Origin: Tetranychus cinnabarinus
Taxonomy: Eukaryota > Arthropoda > Arachnida > Trombidiformes > Tetranychidae
Length of the DNA: 64,000 nt
NCBI GenBank assembly: GCA_022266195.1
Contig: WHVY01000001.1
Coordinates: forward strand, 12,586,001 to 12,650,000
Direction: 5' to 3'
Shown piece after piece: positions 36,801 through 46,700 of this stretch. The first letter of the stretch is position 1; each line of letters starts with the position of its first letter. Below the pieces are notes generated by a model. It saw nothing but the letters and a program-made list of their open reading frames with translations, made no database searches and was not told where the DNA came from. The translations under genes and the position numbers were made by a program.

Positions 36801-37881
36801 TGATTTACCCTTCAATGGTGTGGAAATTTACTTCCCTTTGGAAAGGAGAAGATGATGATGATGATGAAAAAGATGACAGAGACAAGATTGTTTGGAACAT
36901 CCCAAGACAACAATTAGGTTTATAACCTTTTAACTTTGTTCAGCTTTTGTCCCATTCAACGTTAATCTTTTTACAGTAAATCTTTAATATCACCTCTTTT
37001 CCTCGTCATATCCTCTCCCTTTCTTGAGAAGCTATCTGCAAAAATATGTTTCCCTATAATAAATGTTCACTGATCAAAAATATCGAGTTGCATTTACTTT
37101 TAAAAAACGACAACTTAGCCTTTTATGCCTTTTCTATAGGATAACAGTAAGTCAAAAAGCATTAACTGCAATTTTCTGTCCACATTTAGACATATTTGAT
37201 AATTCTCGAAACGATTATGTGTTACTCAAGTAGTTTATGCTGTTTGCTTTCTTTCATTTTTATTTTGACTTTTAAGAATCTGTTTGAAAGAAAATAAATT
37301 GATAAAAGTTTCTGATCAACACTTAACCATGGAAAAATTACACCAAATTTTTAGCAAATCTGACATTTGATAAATTGATATATTTCAACTGAAAAAGGAA
37401 TAAATGAATCATTTCATATTTCTGATGGAAATAAAATTTTGTTAGAATCAATGGTTTGCAATTAAATTTTTCACTTAAAATGATATCTATTTTTGAACAA
37501 AAATGTTTTTGTACAAAAGTTCTATATTTCTTAAAACTAAACGTATCAATTGTTTTGATCAATAATTCAAAGTTGAAAGGTCGATCAAGAAGTATAGTAA
37601 CAATTGAGAAACAAAAAATCATTCGAAACTAGTTATTCAAGAGCTATTTAAGTGTCATTTGTTGTAGTTATTAAGATTATTTAAAGAAATGAACGGGATT
37701 TTTTGCTAATTGTGCAGAAAATTAAATTTTAAAGTAATTACCTTTATGAGAGTACCAAAAACAAATTCAGTTATTTAAATAGCCATTGAAATCATAAAAA
37801 TGATATAGTTTTAATTTATAACAAATCTTCATCTTTAATTGTTATAAGAAACTTTAGGTAGAGTAAATTAGTAAAAAATCA
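30859..37881. other. Seven-kb gene desert beside SHOX-type gene
   Basis: No supported gene on either strand. The frames at 33906-34163 and 37338-37622 are Phe/Lys/Ile-rich AT-derived frames without domains. Homeodomain-type TAATTGATTA/TTAATTAATTA words are frequent (for example about 35950-35968), but that is expected at this base composition. ATT/TTA trinucleotide runs lie near 31848-31882. Position upstream of a developmental transcription factor suggests regulatory sequence; this is inference. Confidence 0.45.
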
Positions 37882-39015
37882 TCACTTTGATTTTTCTTTT
37901 TCTTTCTGTTGCTTTCTTTCCTTCTCTTCTTTCTCCTTCTTGATGCGAGCTGCTTCTTCTACCTCGAAAGCTTTGATTAACTCTTCGACTTCAGAATGAG
38001 GTAGAACACGTATTTTCGTTTGGTTGTTCACTCGGGTCAAAGTTGCAATTTCCACTACAAATGAAATACAGATTAATTAGAAACCAGGAATCGGCAGGTG
38101 AGTAAAAAATGATAGAAAATATACTCACGTTTATCGGTAGTAAGCTTATTCATATCTAAGGTTTTGCTAAGCACTTTTACGGCGAGAGCTAAGGCTTGAT
38201 CAAGATTCGTTTGTCCTTCTTTGTAATCTTGTTTCAACATAGAAACAGCAGCCGCACTATTGTTACCAATGCAGGTAGCTTTCCAACCACCATAATTACC
38301 GCTAGGATCAGACTGGTACAACTGAAATCCATGATGACGATCCCAACCCATGTAAAGAATGGAAACACCGAATGGTCTTTTACCACCATATTGAGTATAA
38401 GCTTGTTTGATATCACAAAGCCAGCTAACTAATCTTTCGCACGGTATACTTTCGCCATACTGGAGAAGATACCTTTGAGCAATCTGGCGAAGCTCATTAG
38501 TCAAAACATTGGCATCCGAAGTAATACCGGCAACACTACAGGCCATATCACTGCATAGAGAAAAATTCGAGAAATTTAATTTTAAGCACTAATCCAGTCA
38601 GATAGACTTGTGAAAGTCTAAGCAAAGTAAATGATAAATTTTGCCAAATTAAATTCCCTGAAATGCAACAACTTACTTATGAAGCTTGTAAATTTTCTCA
38701 GCTGAGAATGCTTCATCTAACAATTTGTTAGTATTTCGCCTTTCCGCTGCTAAAACTATACCATCCGAAGCCAAAATTCCAAGACAAGTACCTGCATGAC
38801 CAATGGCCTCCATAGCGTACTCGACTTGGTAAAGCCTCCCTAAAATATAAAAAATTATAAATCAACCAAAGACCGACATGATGCAGCAACTTATGACAAC
38901 CTTACCTTCAGGTGAGAAAATAGTAGTCCTGGTATCATAACGCCGAGCCTGTCAAGATAAAATAAAGAGTTAAGAGTGGAGCAAATTCTTTTGTTAAGCC
39001 GTATGCACTTACCAT
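37882..39015 (-). CDS. PSMA4: 20S proteasome subunit alpha 4
   Basis: Five coding exons on the minus strand: 39015-39013 (the ATG alone), 38948-38906, 38839-38677, 38550-38129 and 38054-37882, 267 residues. The spliced N-terminus MARRYDTRTTIFSPEGRLYQ has the alpha-subunit signature (RLYQVEYAMEAIGHAGT). DMACSVAGITSDANVLTNEL and SDPSGNYGGWKATCIGNNS are near-identical to human PSMA4 (261 residues). The C-terminal tail is a Lys/Glu-rich helix ending KEKSK. It is a non-catalytic outer-ring subunit of the 20S core. The fourth exon junction gives Leu where human has Val (DKLEIATL). The initiator codon alone occupies the first coding exon. Confidence 0.95.
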
Positions 39016-39568
39016 GATATTTGATGAACGAGATTAACAATAATTAAACTAATTAAACAAATCGGTAAACAAATTTGACCAAGTTATTTAAAAATTGCTT
39101 ATAATCGTCCTAAGCGCAATCTCTCAAGCCATCATTGCTAACCATGACATCTATGAATGAAAAAATTTGCAGGCTCAAAAGCGTCTTTTTTAAACCAAGA
39201 TAGATCGAATAATTCTGAATAATTGAATTATTCCTAATTAGTAGATTTGATCACAAATTTTTTAGCATAGAAAAATTAATGAGGTTCACAAAAAATAGGG
39301 GAAATAATTTTTTTCCGATAATTTCGCTATCCTAGCCGCTCAATACGACCAGATTTCATTTAACTTGCTTAGATATGGTCAATATATCTGATTCCTTGGC
39401 GCTTACTCGAGTTAGTTTGAATTGAAATAAAACATGGTTGCAACAAAATGCTGTTAAAAACCGATCTCAATCACATGAGTAATCGTTTAGTAAATTTAAA
39501 ATTGTTTAATAAATGCTTGTTTCTCTCAGCAAAGACTCGGAATTGTTTGGTTGTATTTTTAAGTTCGG

Positions 39569-39576
39569 TATCGATA
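39569..39576. promoter_or_regulatory. DRE-type box (TATCGATA), copy 1
   Basis: Perfect palindromic octamer identical to the core of the DRE/DREF element of insect housekeeping and replication promoters. A second copy starts 19 bp downstream. Confidence 0.5.
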
Positions 39577-39587
39577 TAATTAGAGAG

Positions 39588-39595
39588 TATCGATA
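39588..39595. promoter_or_regulatory. DRE-type box (TATCGATA), copy 2
   Basis: Second perfect octamer, 11 bp after the first ends, i.e. about two helical turns centre to centre. Confidence 0.5.
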
Positions 39596-39724
39596 TTTAA
39601 AAACCATTTTTGTTGATACCATTTAAATTTACGAAGCAGCAAGAGCTTTTGATTTTGTCTTGAGTTTTCATTAATCTTGCTTTTATTTTTTTCTAATTGA
39701 CTGAATTAACTTGTTAAATTGACA

Positions 39725-40712
39725 ATGGATAGTGCATCTAAACCAAAGAAAAAGGTCGCGAAATCTTACTGGAATGGAAAGGAACACATCAAAGCCATCG
39801 GACCAGATTCTCCATTTGTTATGTTGACAAAACTTCCATTAACTTTAACTGGTAGTGCTGTGTACAAAGGTCACGATTGTCTTAATAAAATTTGTCCTAA
39901 AAAAGGGAAAGCCGCGACACAATCCCAATCAAGACCGCTTCCACCGACACAACCATCTAAAGCCAGTGATAATTTATCTGCAACCATTGACGCTGTCGCC
40001 AAAACAGGTGCCTCTAGATCGCCCGGTAGACCCAAAATTGGACAAGCGATTCGTTTCCACATCTGGCAAACATCTCTCGGCGCTAACATTCCCATTAAAT
40101 CTGCTGCCTTAAAAGCCAAAGTGGTCGATTATGATCCATCCTTTGACCTCTATGAAGTTGAGCTGTTCACTGCCGATCATCCTTGCAGTAAGTTACCCAA
40201 TTACGTATTTGTGTCTGTTTATAGATTTAATTTTAGCCCAATAGTATTCGCTTCTTTGTATCTAGCTCGAGCATTGCTTAGATTAGAATTACTTGAATTT
40301 AGATTTAAATAATAGATAATTTCAAAGTGCTTTCTGTGAGATATACTAACCAAAACAGATAAGAAATATTTCTCCAGAGAGTAAACTGTATTTCTATGAC
40401 AAAGATCAAAACAAATATTTCAATGATTGAAACAGTTTATTGATATCACTGATCATATTTTGAGTCCATCACTTGTTTAAATTGCTATTTAATCAATGCC
40501 TTCTGTTTTTTTTCATATGGCTTTTTGCTTATGGTTTAAACAATTTGAATCCAACATATTGGCATAACTTTTTTACATTGCAAATTGCATTCTAATTTGT
40601 TCTTTTATTATTTTTTTCAGTTCCTGATTTCTGCAAACAGAAATCGAAAAGGATCGCAGTGAACAGCATGTTGGTTAGTTGGGACACATTGGCTGACCCA
40701 ACTATATTGTAG
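39725..40712 (+). CDS. Short coilin-C-terminal-domain-like protein
   Basis: Two exons: 39725-40187 and 40621-40712, 184 residues. The ATG is preceded in frame by a TAA, so the start is firm if the leader is unspliced. Residues 1-75 are basic and polar with two Cys (DCLNKICPKKGK). A Pro/Ser stretch follows, then an AT-hook-like SPGRPKIG. The C-terminal half reads IRFHIWQTSLG, KAKVVDYDPSFDLYEVEL, KRIAVNSMLVSWDTLADPTI and then stops. Its order and spacing resemble the Tudor-like C-terminal domain of coilin (IAFKLLEL; GRIVSHNPDTQQVDIEIL; ITVFWKELIDPRLI). Coilin organises Cajal bodies and snRNP maturation in the nucleus. The coilin N-terminal self-association domain is absent. The match is by eye, so family assignment is tentative; the gene itself is well supported. 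Confidence 0.6.
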
Positions 40713-41086
40713 AAAGTTTTTATTGAATGAATTATTAAAAAAAAATTAAAATGGATCTTGGATTCTGTTTCCTGATCTCATCATTTCGATCCATTTTACG
40801 GCTTCACCAAATTTTCTTTTAAACCTTTTTCTTTTTTAAAATAAATTTGATTTTAATGAAATTTTATCTTTTTTAATTCAATTTTAATTTTTTAAAACAA
40901 TATTAAAACTATGACTTTCATCTAAAATTCCTTCTTTTTTTAATTTTAATTTCTCATCACTCATAATTCAAAATTTATTTTGTTTGAAAGACGTTTAGTT
41001 AAAAGTTAATTTGCTCATAATTTAAAAGTGAAGACCTAACTCGAAGGTTGGATTATTTATCTCTGAATCATTAATGAAATTTATTA
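40713..41086. other. Coilin-like gene 3' flank
   Basis: T- and A-rich sequence with ATTAAA about 20 bp after the stop (near 40732), otherwise featureless up to the MITE. Confidence 0.4.
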
Positions 41087-41401
41087 CAGTAAAGTACCAG
41101 ATAGTGTCAGTACCAGATAATGTCACTAAATTAATCAATGGCCCCTCAAACCCTTTGTTTACATTTTTATCAAGAAATTTTTTGTTAAAATAATCAAGAT
41201 TTTAATAGAAAATTGAATATCTTGGCAAATTTCAACTTAATTAGTGCTTCTGAGCTTTGTGATGTTAATTTTAAAGCATTTCTGACAATTAATTTAAATC
41301 CTGTAGTTATTTTGATTAATTTAACATATTTTGCTCATTGAATAGACCTTGCTGTGTAAATAAGCTATTTCACAGGAGTGACACTATCTGGTACTTTACT
41401 G
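41087..41401. mobile_element. Pogo-like non-autonomous MITE (315 bp)
   Basis: Perfect 23-bp terminal inverted repeats begin CAGTAAAGTACCAGATAG at the left end, with the exact reverse complement at the right end (41379-41401). The element is bounded by TA on both sides (41085-41086 and 41402-41403), the target duplication of Tc1/mariner/pogo elements. TIRs starting CAGT are typical of the pogo/Tigger branch. Just inside the left end a 16-bp part of the TIR is repeated with one mismatch. No coding capacity. Perfect TIRs suggest recent insertion. Confidence 0.8.
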
Positions 41402-41469
41402 TATTTAAAAGTCTCATGAAATCTGATTTAATTTTATTACATAAAAATGTCCAAATCCAAAAGGCAAAG

Positions 41470-42250
41470 AACGCCATCTTTTGTTAACATCTTTAACCTG
41501 ATAATCGAATGGAAATCGATTATGTGTGGAGCAAAAATGAATTTATTGTGGTATTTTATTTTTCTCTGTTGACGCGAATTAGTGAGAATTTTATTAATCT
41601 GTTATGGCGGAAATCAAATTAAATGGTAACAATTTATTAACATGTAGTACAATTAAAGGTAAGGCTGAAGCTATTTTTATCATTCAATTGACCGTACTAA
41701 ACTGTTAATGGTCATTTCTCTGTGTTTACTGACATTTTTCTTTTCTTTTTGTTGTATGATTCAATTTGTTTCCTTTCCCATTTGCATTTTTCACTCTCGT
41801 TTTATTATTGTTCCTTTAATAATCTCCATGGCTATGATTAACCTTCTATAAATGGTCAAAATTTAACCTTCAATGAAAGGTTTTAGATTACGTAAAGCTG
41901 TCCAATTTGCAGAGATTTAAATACGAGGTTTGAGTAAAGCCGAAAGAAATATTCCTGAGTCAACCTATTTTATTTGAGATTGGAACTCCACTCCAAAATA
42001 TGTGGTAAGTTTTATTGGTCAATTTGTTTGTTCAATTTATGATAAACTCTTTCCTTCCGTCATCAACGTCTATTTATTTAGCCTAGTTTTTAATAAATCA
42101 CTTCGCACTATATCCTTTTCATGCATGTTAACCATCTCTATATTTTTACTCTGAATTTTTACATTTTCAACAAGCCAGTATCTCCATCATTTCTCATTGC
42201 ATCTTCCTAATGTCTAACTTCTCATGCTTACATGTGCATTTATTTACTAT
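41470..42250 (+). pseudogene. Truncated duplicate of the PP1-beta 5' end
   Basis: About 780 bp collinear with 58912-59795, the start of the intact PP1-beta gene. It covers leader, exon 1 (here 41604-41658), intron 1, exon 2 (about 41890-42004) and the first part of intron 2. Parts of intron 2 are almost identical, for example TCATCAACGTCTATTTATTT in both. Exon 1 keeps ATG GCG GAA, an open frame (MAEIKLNGNN...) and its donor, but is 3 bp longer. Exon 2 has lost its acceptor (CTTCAG became CTTCAA) and carries indels and stops (for example ATTTAA), although its donor GTAAGTTTTATTGG survives. No later PP1 exon is present, so it cannot make a phosphatase. Confidence 0.9.
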
Positions 42251-42671
42251 TGAAAGTAAATGTGTTTAAAATTGTGCCATCGATTAATGTGAATCAAGTT
42301 AGATATTAGCTTTATCAGTTTCTACTATCAGTGGATGTATTCTCATGTTCAATCTTTTCATTTGATTAATGTGTCTGATTGACTAAAAATTGATCTTTTA
42401 GCACAACAGGATGTTTTATTTCTCCATTCTAAAGTTATAATCTTGTTGATGTCATCTTATGTTACTTAAATCAAGTTTCTGGTTAGTTTGCATACAATCA
42501 AATCAAATTGATAAAACTAGTATAAATTTTTAACAGCCATAACATAACGAATTATCTGTGAGCTCATTGATCTTTATTCCACTATTTATCACTCCATATC
42601 ACTTTCTCATGTCCTTTTTATCTTTTTTATTAATATTTGCTTTCACTTTCAACCTTCAATCATCGAAACAG

Positions 42672-43313
42672 ACGAGAAACCATCATCACTCTCAAAAAAG
42701 CACATTATAACAGGTAATTATAATTATTAATCTGTCTTCTTCCTATACCTATTCAAGCATACTTTTTTCGTTTCCTTTCCATCTCGTGATACAATTGTCT
42801 TTTCCTCACTATTTTAATCTTTTTCAGTCTTCTGCTGAATTGTATTTTGATTCTGCCCTATTTCATTATGTAATATTAGCCCTTTTTGTTACGTTGATCA
42901 CGTTGATACGATTTTCATTTTGAAGTAAGAATGGTTTCGCTGCGAGTTTATTAGTATTCTTGATGAAAATTGTGATTTAGTTAGACAGGAAATTAAGATT
43001 TAAATTATCGTTAGGACAATTCATAGCATCAAAGAAAATTTCACTTCAGACAATTTTATCAAAATTTAATTTCTTGGCCCGACTCCCATGTAATCATGAA
43101 AGAAAAGAATGAAGGAAAAACGCTTTGTCCTTGTGCTTTTTGTTGTCCGTTTCTTTTTTTTTGAAGTGTTCATTTTCTATTCTAAGTGTTTTAATGAGGA
43201 AATAGATTACTTTATAATTAATTTCACCTTGTTTCTTTTTCTTAGGTAATTTGATTCAAGGAAATGATCTTCGTCCATCAACACAAGTAGCTGATCATTT
43301 GTTTTTGCTTTGA
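42672..43313 (+). other. Two candidate small exons after the PP1 duplicate
   Basis: 42672-42713 is a 42-bp interval with an acceptor CAG before it and a GTAATT donor after it, open in the phase left by the duplicated PP1 exon 1 (DEKPSSLSKKHIIT). 43246-43313 follows a strong pyrimidine tract and TTAG and continues in the same phase to a TGA. Together with the PP1-derived exon they could make a 54-residue peptide or serve as leader exons of the HECW gene. No expression evidence; purely an exon-phase argument. Confidence 0.3.
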
Positions 43314-43794
43314 TATTCTGCCTGTTCGCGTTAATCCTGTGCACCATAAAGCTTATAAAACAATACCATAGACTGAAAATTAATGGTTATAAATGCAAAT
43401 AGCGTCAAAATGGTTTTTCAGTTATGAAACCGATTTTGCTTTGTCAATACGTTTTCTACGACTATTGAATTTTACCCATTTTTTTTATAACAAACATACA
43501 ATCTCTGATCTGCTTGGCGTTTCTTTGCATCATTTTCATGATCATTCTATAGTGAAGTCATCAAAAGTAATGTTCATCGCCCCTTAATGAAAAAACATCA
43601 TTAATATCAACAAAGAGTGATTATTTGATCCACTGTTATTGTGAGCTGAATTCTGCTTCCATCTTTTCCCTGTTTCTTTTATTGCATATTTGTTTATTTA
43701 CTTGATACTATATAATTGTTGCTGTGAGTTTCTCTATTAATGAATTGGAAAACAAACTAGTAAATGCGTTTCTCTTTTCTTTCCTAACAGTTTG

Positions 43795-46700
43795 ATGTCT
43801 TCTTCAACGAGAGTACCTATTGATGTGATCTTTGGATACACAACACAACCGAAGACCAATGAATTATTGAAATTTACTCTAACCAGTTAGTTATATCTAT
43901 TTAAATTATTTAACTGTTTGCAATATTTTCGAAAATTAATGCTCTGTTTTTTTTCTCTTTTTTCAACAGACATCTATGCACGCAACTTAACTAAACGTAT
44001 GTTTTTCAATCCAGATCCTTATTTAAAGATCTCAATACACCCCGGAGAAAATGAAAGTGTACACGCTTACTCTCATTACTTGCAAGTTAGTCGAACTGAT
44101 AATTCAGAAGGAACTGTTGATCCTAATTGGAATTGTAGATATACATTCGCTGCTATTCCTTCAGACGTAATTTTCTTTGAAGTTAAGGACCGATTTGCTC
44201 GATCTCGACCATTAATCTCACGTTCACTTGGACGAGCTAGTATTCAAGTTGGACAATTATTAGAGAGATTTTTTTCAGGCTCAGGGGGAATGCCATTTGA
44301 ATCAACTCTCTGGCTAACTCACAAAACATCTTCCACGTCTGATAACAATATCAACATTGGCAGTATTTCTTTCACTTTTTGTTTGGAAGATCCACGGATT
44401 CATTCCATTCGTTCATTATATACTTCATCAGCCAATTCTAATTCCTCCTCCGTTGGGGGACTTTCAAGTGCCTCTTTGCCTTACATTCCAAGTGGTAATA
44501 TTCCTGCTGGTCAACGATTATCTAAAGACTCTTCTTCTCGAAGTAGTCGATCAGGCAATGAGTTAGTGCGTAGTGATGTAATTCGAAATGAACTTTCTCA
44601 AATTTCTCGAAATCGATCTTCTAGTCTCACTTGTGCCGCTATTGATGCTATACCAACATCCTCATCATTAGCTTCAAATTCTTCTGTTAATCGATCTTCG
44701 TTAAATCCAGCTCATTTGATGAACTCGTCATGTTCTTCATCTCCGCCAACTTATTCATCTAGTCTTCTAGTGTCAACTGGATTAGGACAACAACAGCTTC
44801 AAAACTCAAATATCAATAAATACCGTGATACCCCTCCACCCTTGCCTCCAAAACAGAAATCAACTAAACAAGGCCAATCTGAGCATCCCCGTGATAATCA
44901 AGAAGCTTCACGAAGCCAGGTCCAATTAGGGTCTTCTGAAAACAACTCTTTTTCCTCATTATCTTCTGTAAATTTTTCACCCCTTACTGACCAGTCATCA
45001 GGAATAGTACCGCCTAACAACAAAACATCTATGACAATTGATAGTAGCAGCCCACCACCAACGCCTCCTTTAAGGTCTAGGATTTCACGTGTCGTTAAGC
45101 CAAATCTAAATGAAAAGCAAAACGATCATCGTACTGCAAATATCCATCAAGGAAATCAGAAATCTCAAGCTATTACCTTTGAAGCTGACAACAAAAAACA
45201 ACAAACCCCATCACAATCACAATCACAACCATCATCATCATCAAATCAACAGAAGCTGCTTCACCATCCATTTCAACAGCATCAGTCGCCTGAATCAGCT
45301 TCTTGTTCTTTACTTAAACAAGAGAATTTGTCTGGAGGAGATTCAGTTGAACAACCTGAACCAGAAAGTATAAGTTCCTCTTTAATTCCTGAATTTTCCT
45401 CAATCGATATTAGTTATCAAGATGATGAAGATAGTGATGGAAGCTCATCTACATTAAGTTGGACAACAGAACATGCTCTTAATAGTGCTCAAGTGAATGA
45501 ACCGACATCAAATCAATTACAGCAAGAAAATATTGACGGTAGTGATAATGACATCGATCATGGATACGGTGATGAAGAGGACAACAACAATGATGACAAT
45601 GTGAGTGAAAATTGCTCCAATGTTTCTGAAGATGGCGAAGACGATGACGATACTGACGATGATGACGAAGACGAAGACAACGACGGCGAAGAAGATGATG
45701 ATGAAGATGATGTTGAAGAAGATGACGAAGACGATGAAGAAGACGAAGACGTTGAGGAAGATGAAGAAGATAGCTGTAGTACCAATGATGCCGTCCCGTC
45801 AATAGTGGATAACGAGCAAACCGAAATGAGCTCTGGTAATCCATTTTTATCTCAAATTAACGAGACTTCTGAAACTTCTACACGAGCTTCTAATTTAGAC
45901 AAACAAAATACTTCAGACGACCATGCATCAACATCTTCACATTTTACACCTGCAGTAAATGACTTATTGCCCTTACAATCTACTTTATCTAGTTTTACTG
46001 CTGATACTCAGCCTTCATCTTCATCTTCACCATTGGTATTTGCTGTACAAAATAACTCTGAATCGTCTACTAAAAATTCAAGACCACCAAGTACAATGTC
46101 ATCAAATATTCGTTCATCTTCGAAAAATCCATCTAAATCATTGCACAGACGAACCATGTCATCAGCCGGTACTTTTGCCTTACCCAATAAACGAGAGTTT
46201 CGTTCAGGAGCAGCAACCTTAACACGATTGCCCTCAATTCCGGAGCGAAACTATCAATTCCAAAAGGCTGAGACAGATGAACCTCTACCTCCTAATTGGG
46301 AAGCAAGGATAGATTCTCATGGAAGAGTTTTCTATGTTGACCATGTTAGTAGGACAACAACTTGGACCCGGCCAAGCTCTGAAGTCCCAAATAAAGTGCC
46401 TCAACTTTCTCGAAAATGTGATATTGCATCTACAGCTATGGAAATATCTCGCCAACAGTTAGATAGAAGATATCAAAGTATTAGAAGAACAATTACTCAT
46501 CGAGGGTCTGCATCTTCCTCTTCAACTCCTGTATCTTCATCTGCGAGTGTTCCTCCAACCTCAACTCCATCCTCCAGCTCAACAGGACCCTCTTACCATA
46601 GCACAACACATTCTATCAACAATTCATCGACAAACTCTGACTCATTGACTACTGAATTACAGCCCGCAACAGTATCTTCCACATCGATAGGAGCTACTGA

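Larger units (their letters stand above)
39016..39724. promoter_or_regulatory. Divergent promoter PSMA4 / coilin-like gene
   Basis: About 710 bp between the two start codons, without coding frames. Two TATCGATA octamers lie 130-156 bp before the coilin-like start. The rest is AT-rich. Confidence 0.5.

Noticed and set aside
37338..37622. 94-codon minus-strand frame downstream of PSMA4
   Set aside because: Composition follows AT content and no domain is seen; PSMA4 already has a complete C-terminus at 37882.
45558..45785. Poly-Ser frame on the minus strand
   Set aside because: Antisense shadow of the Asp/Glu-rich run in the HECW coding exon.
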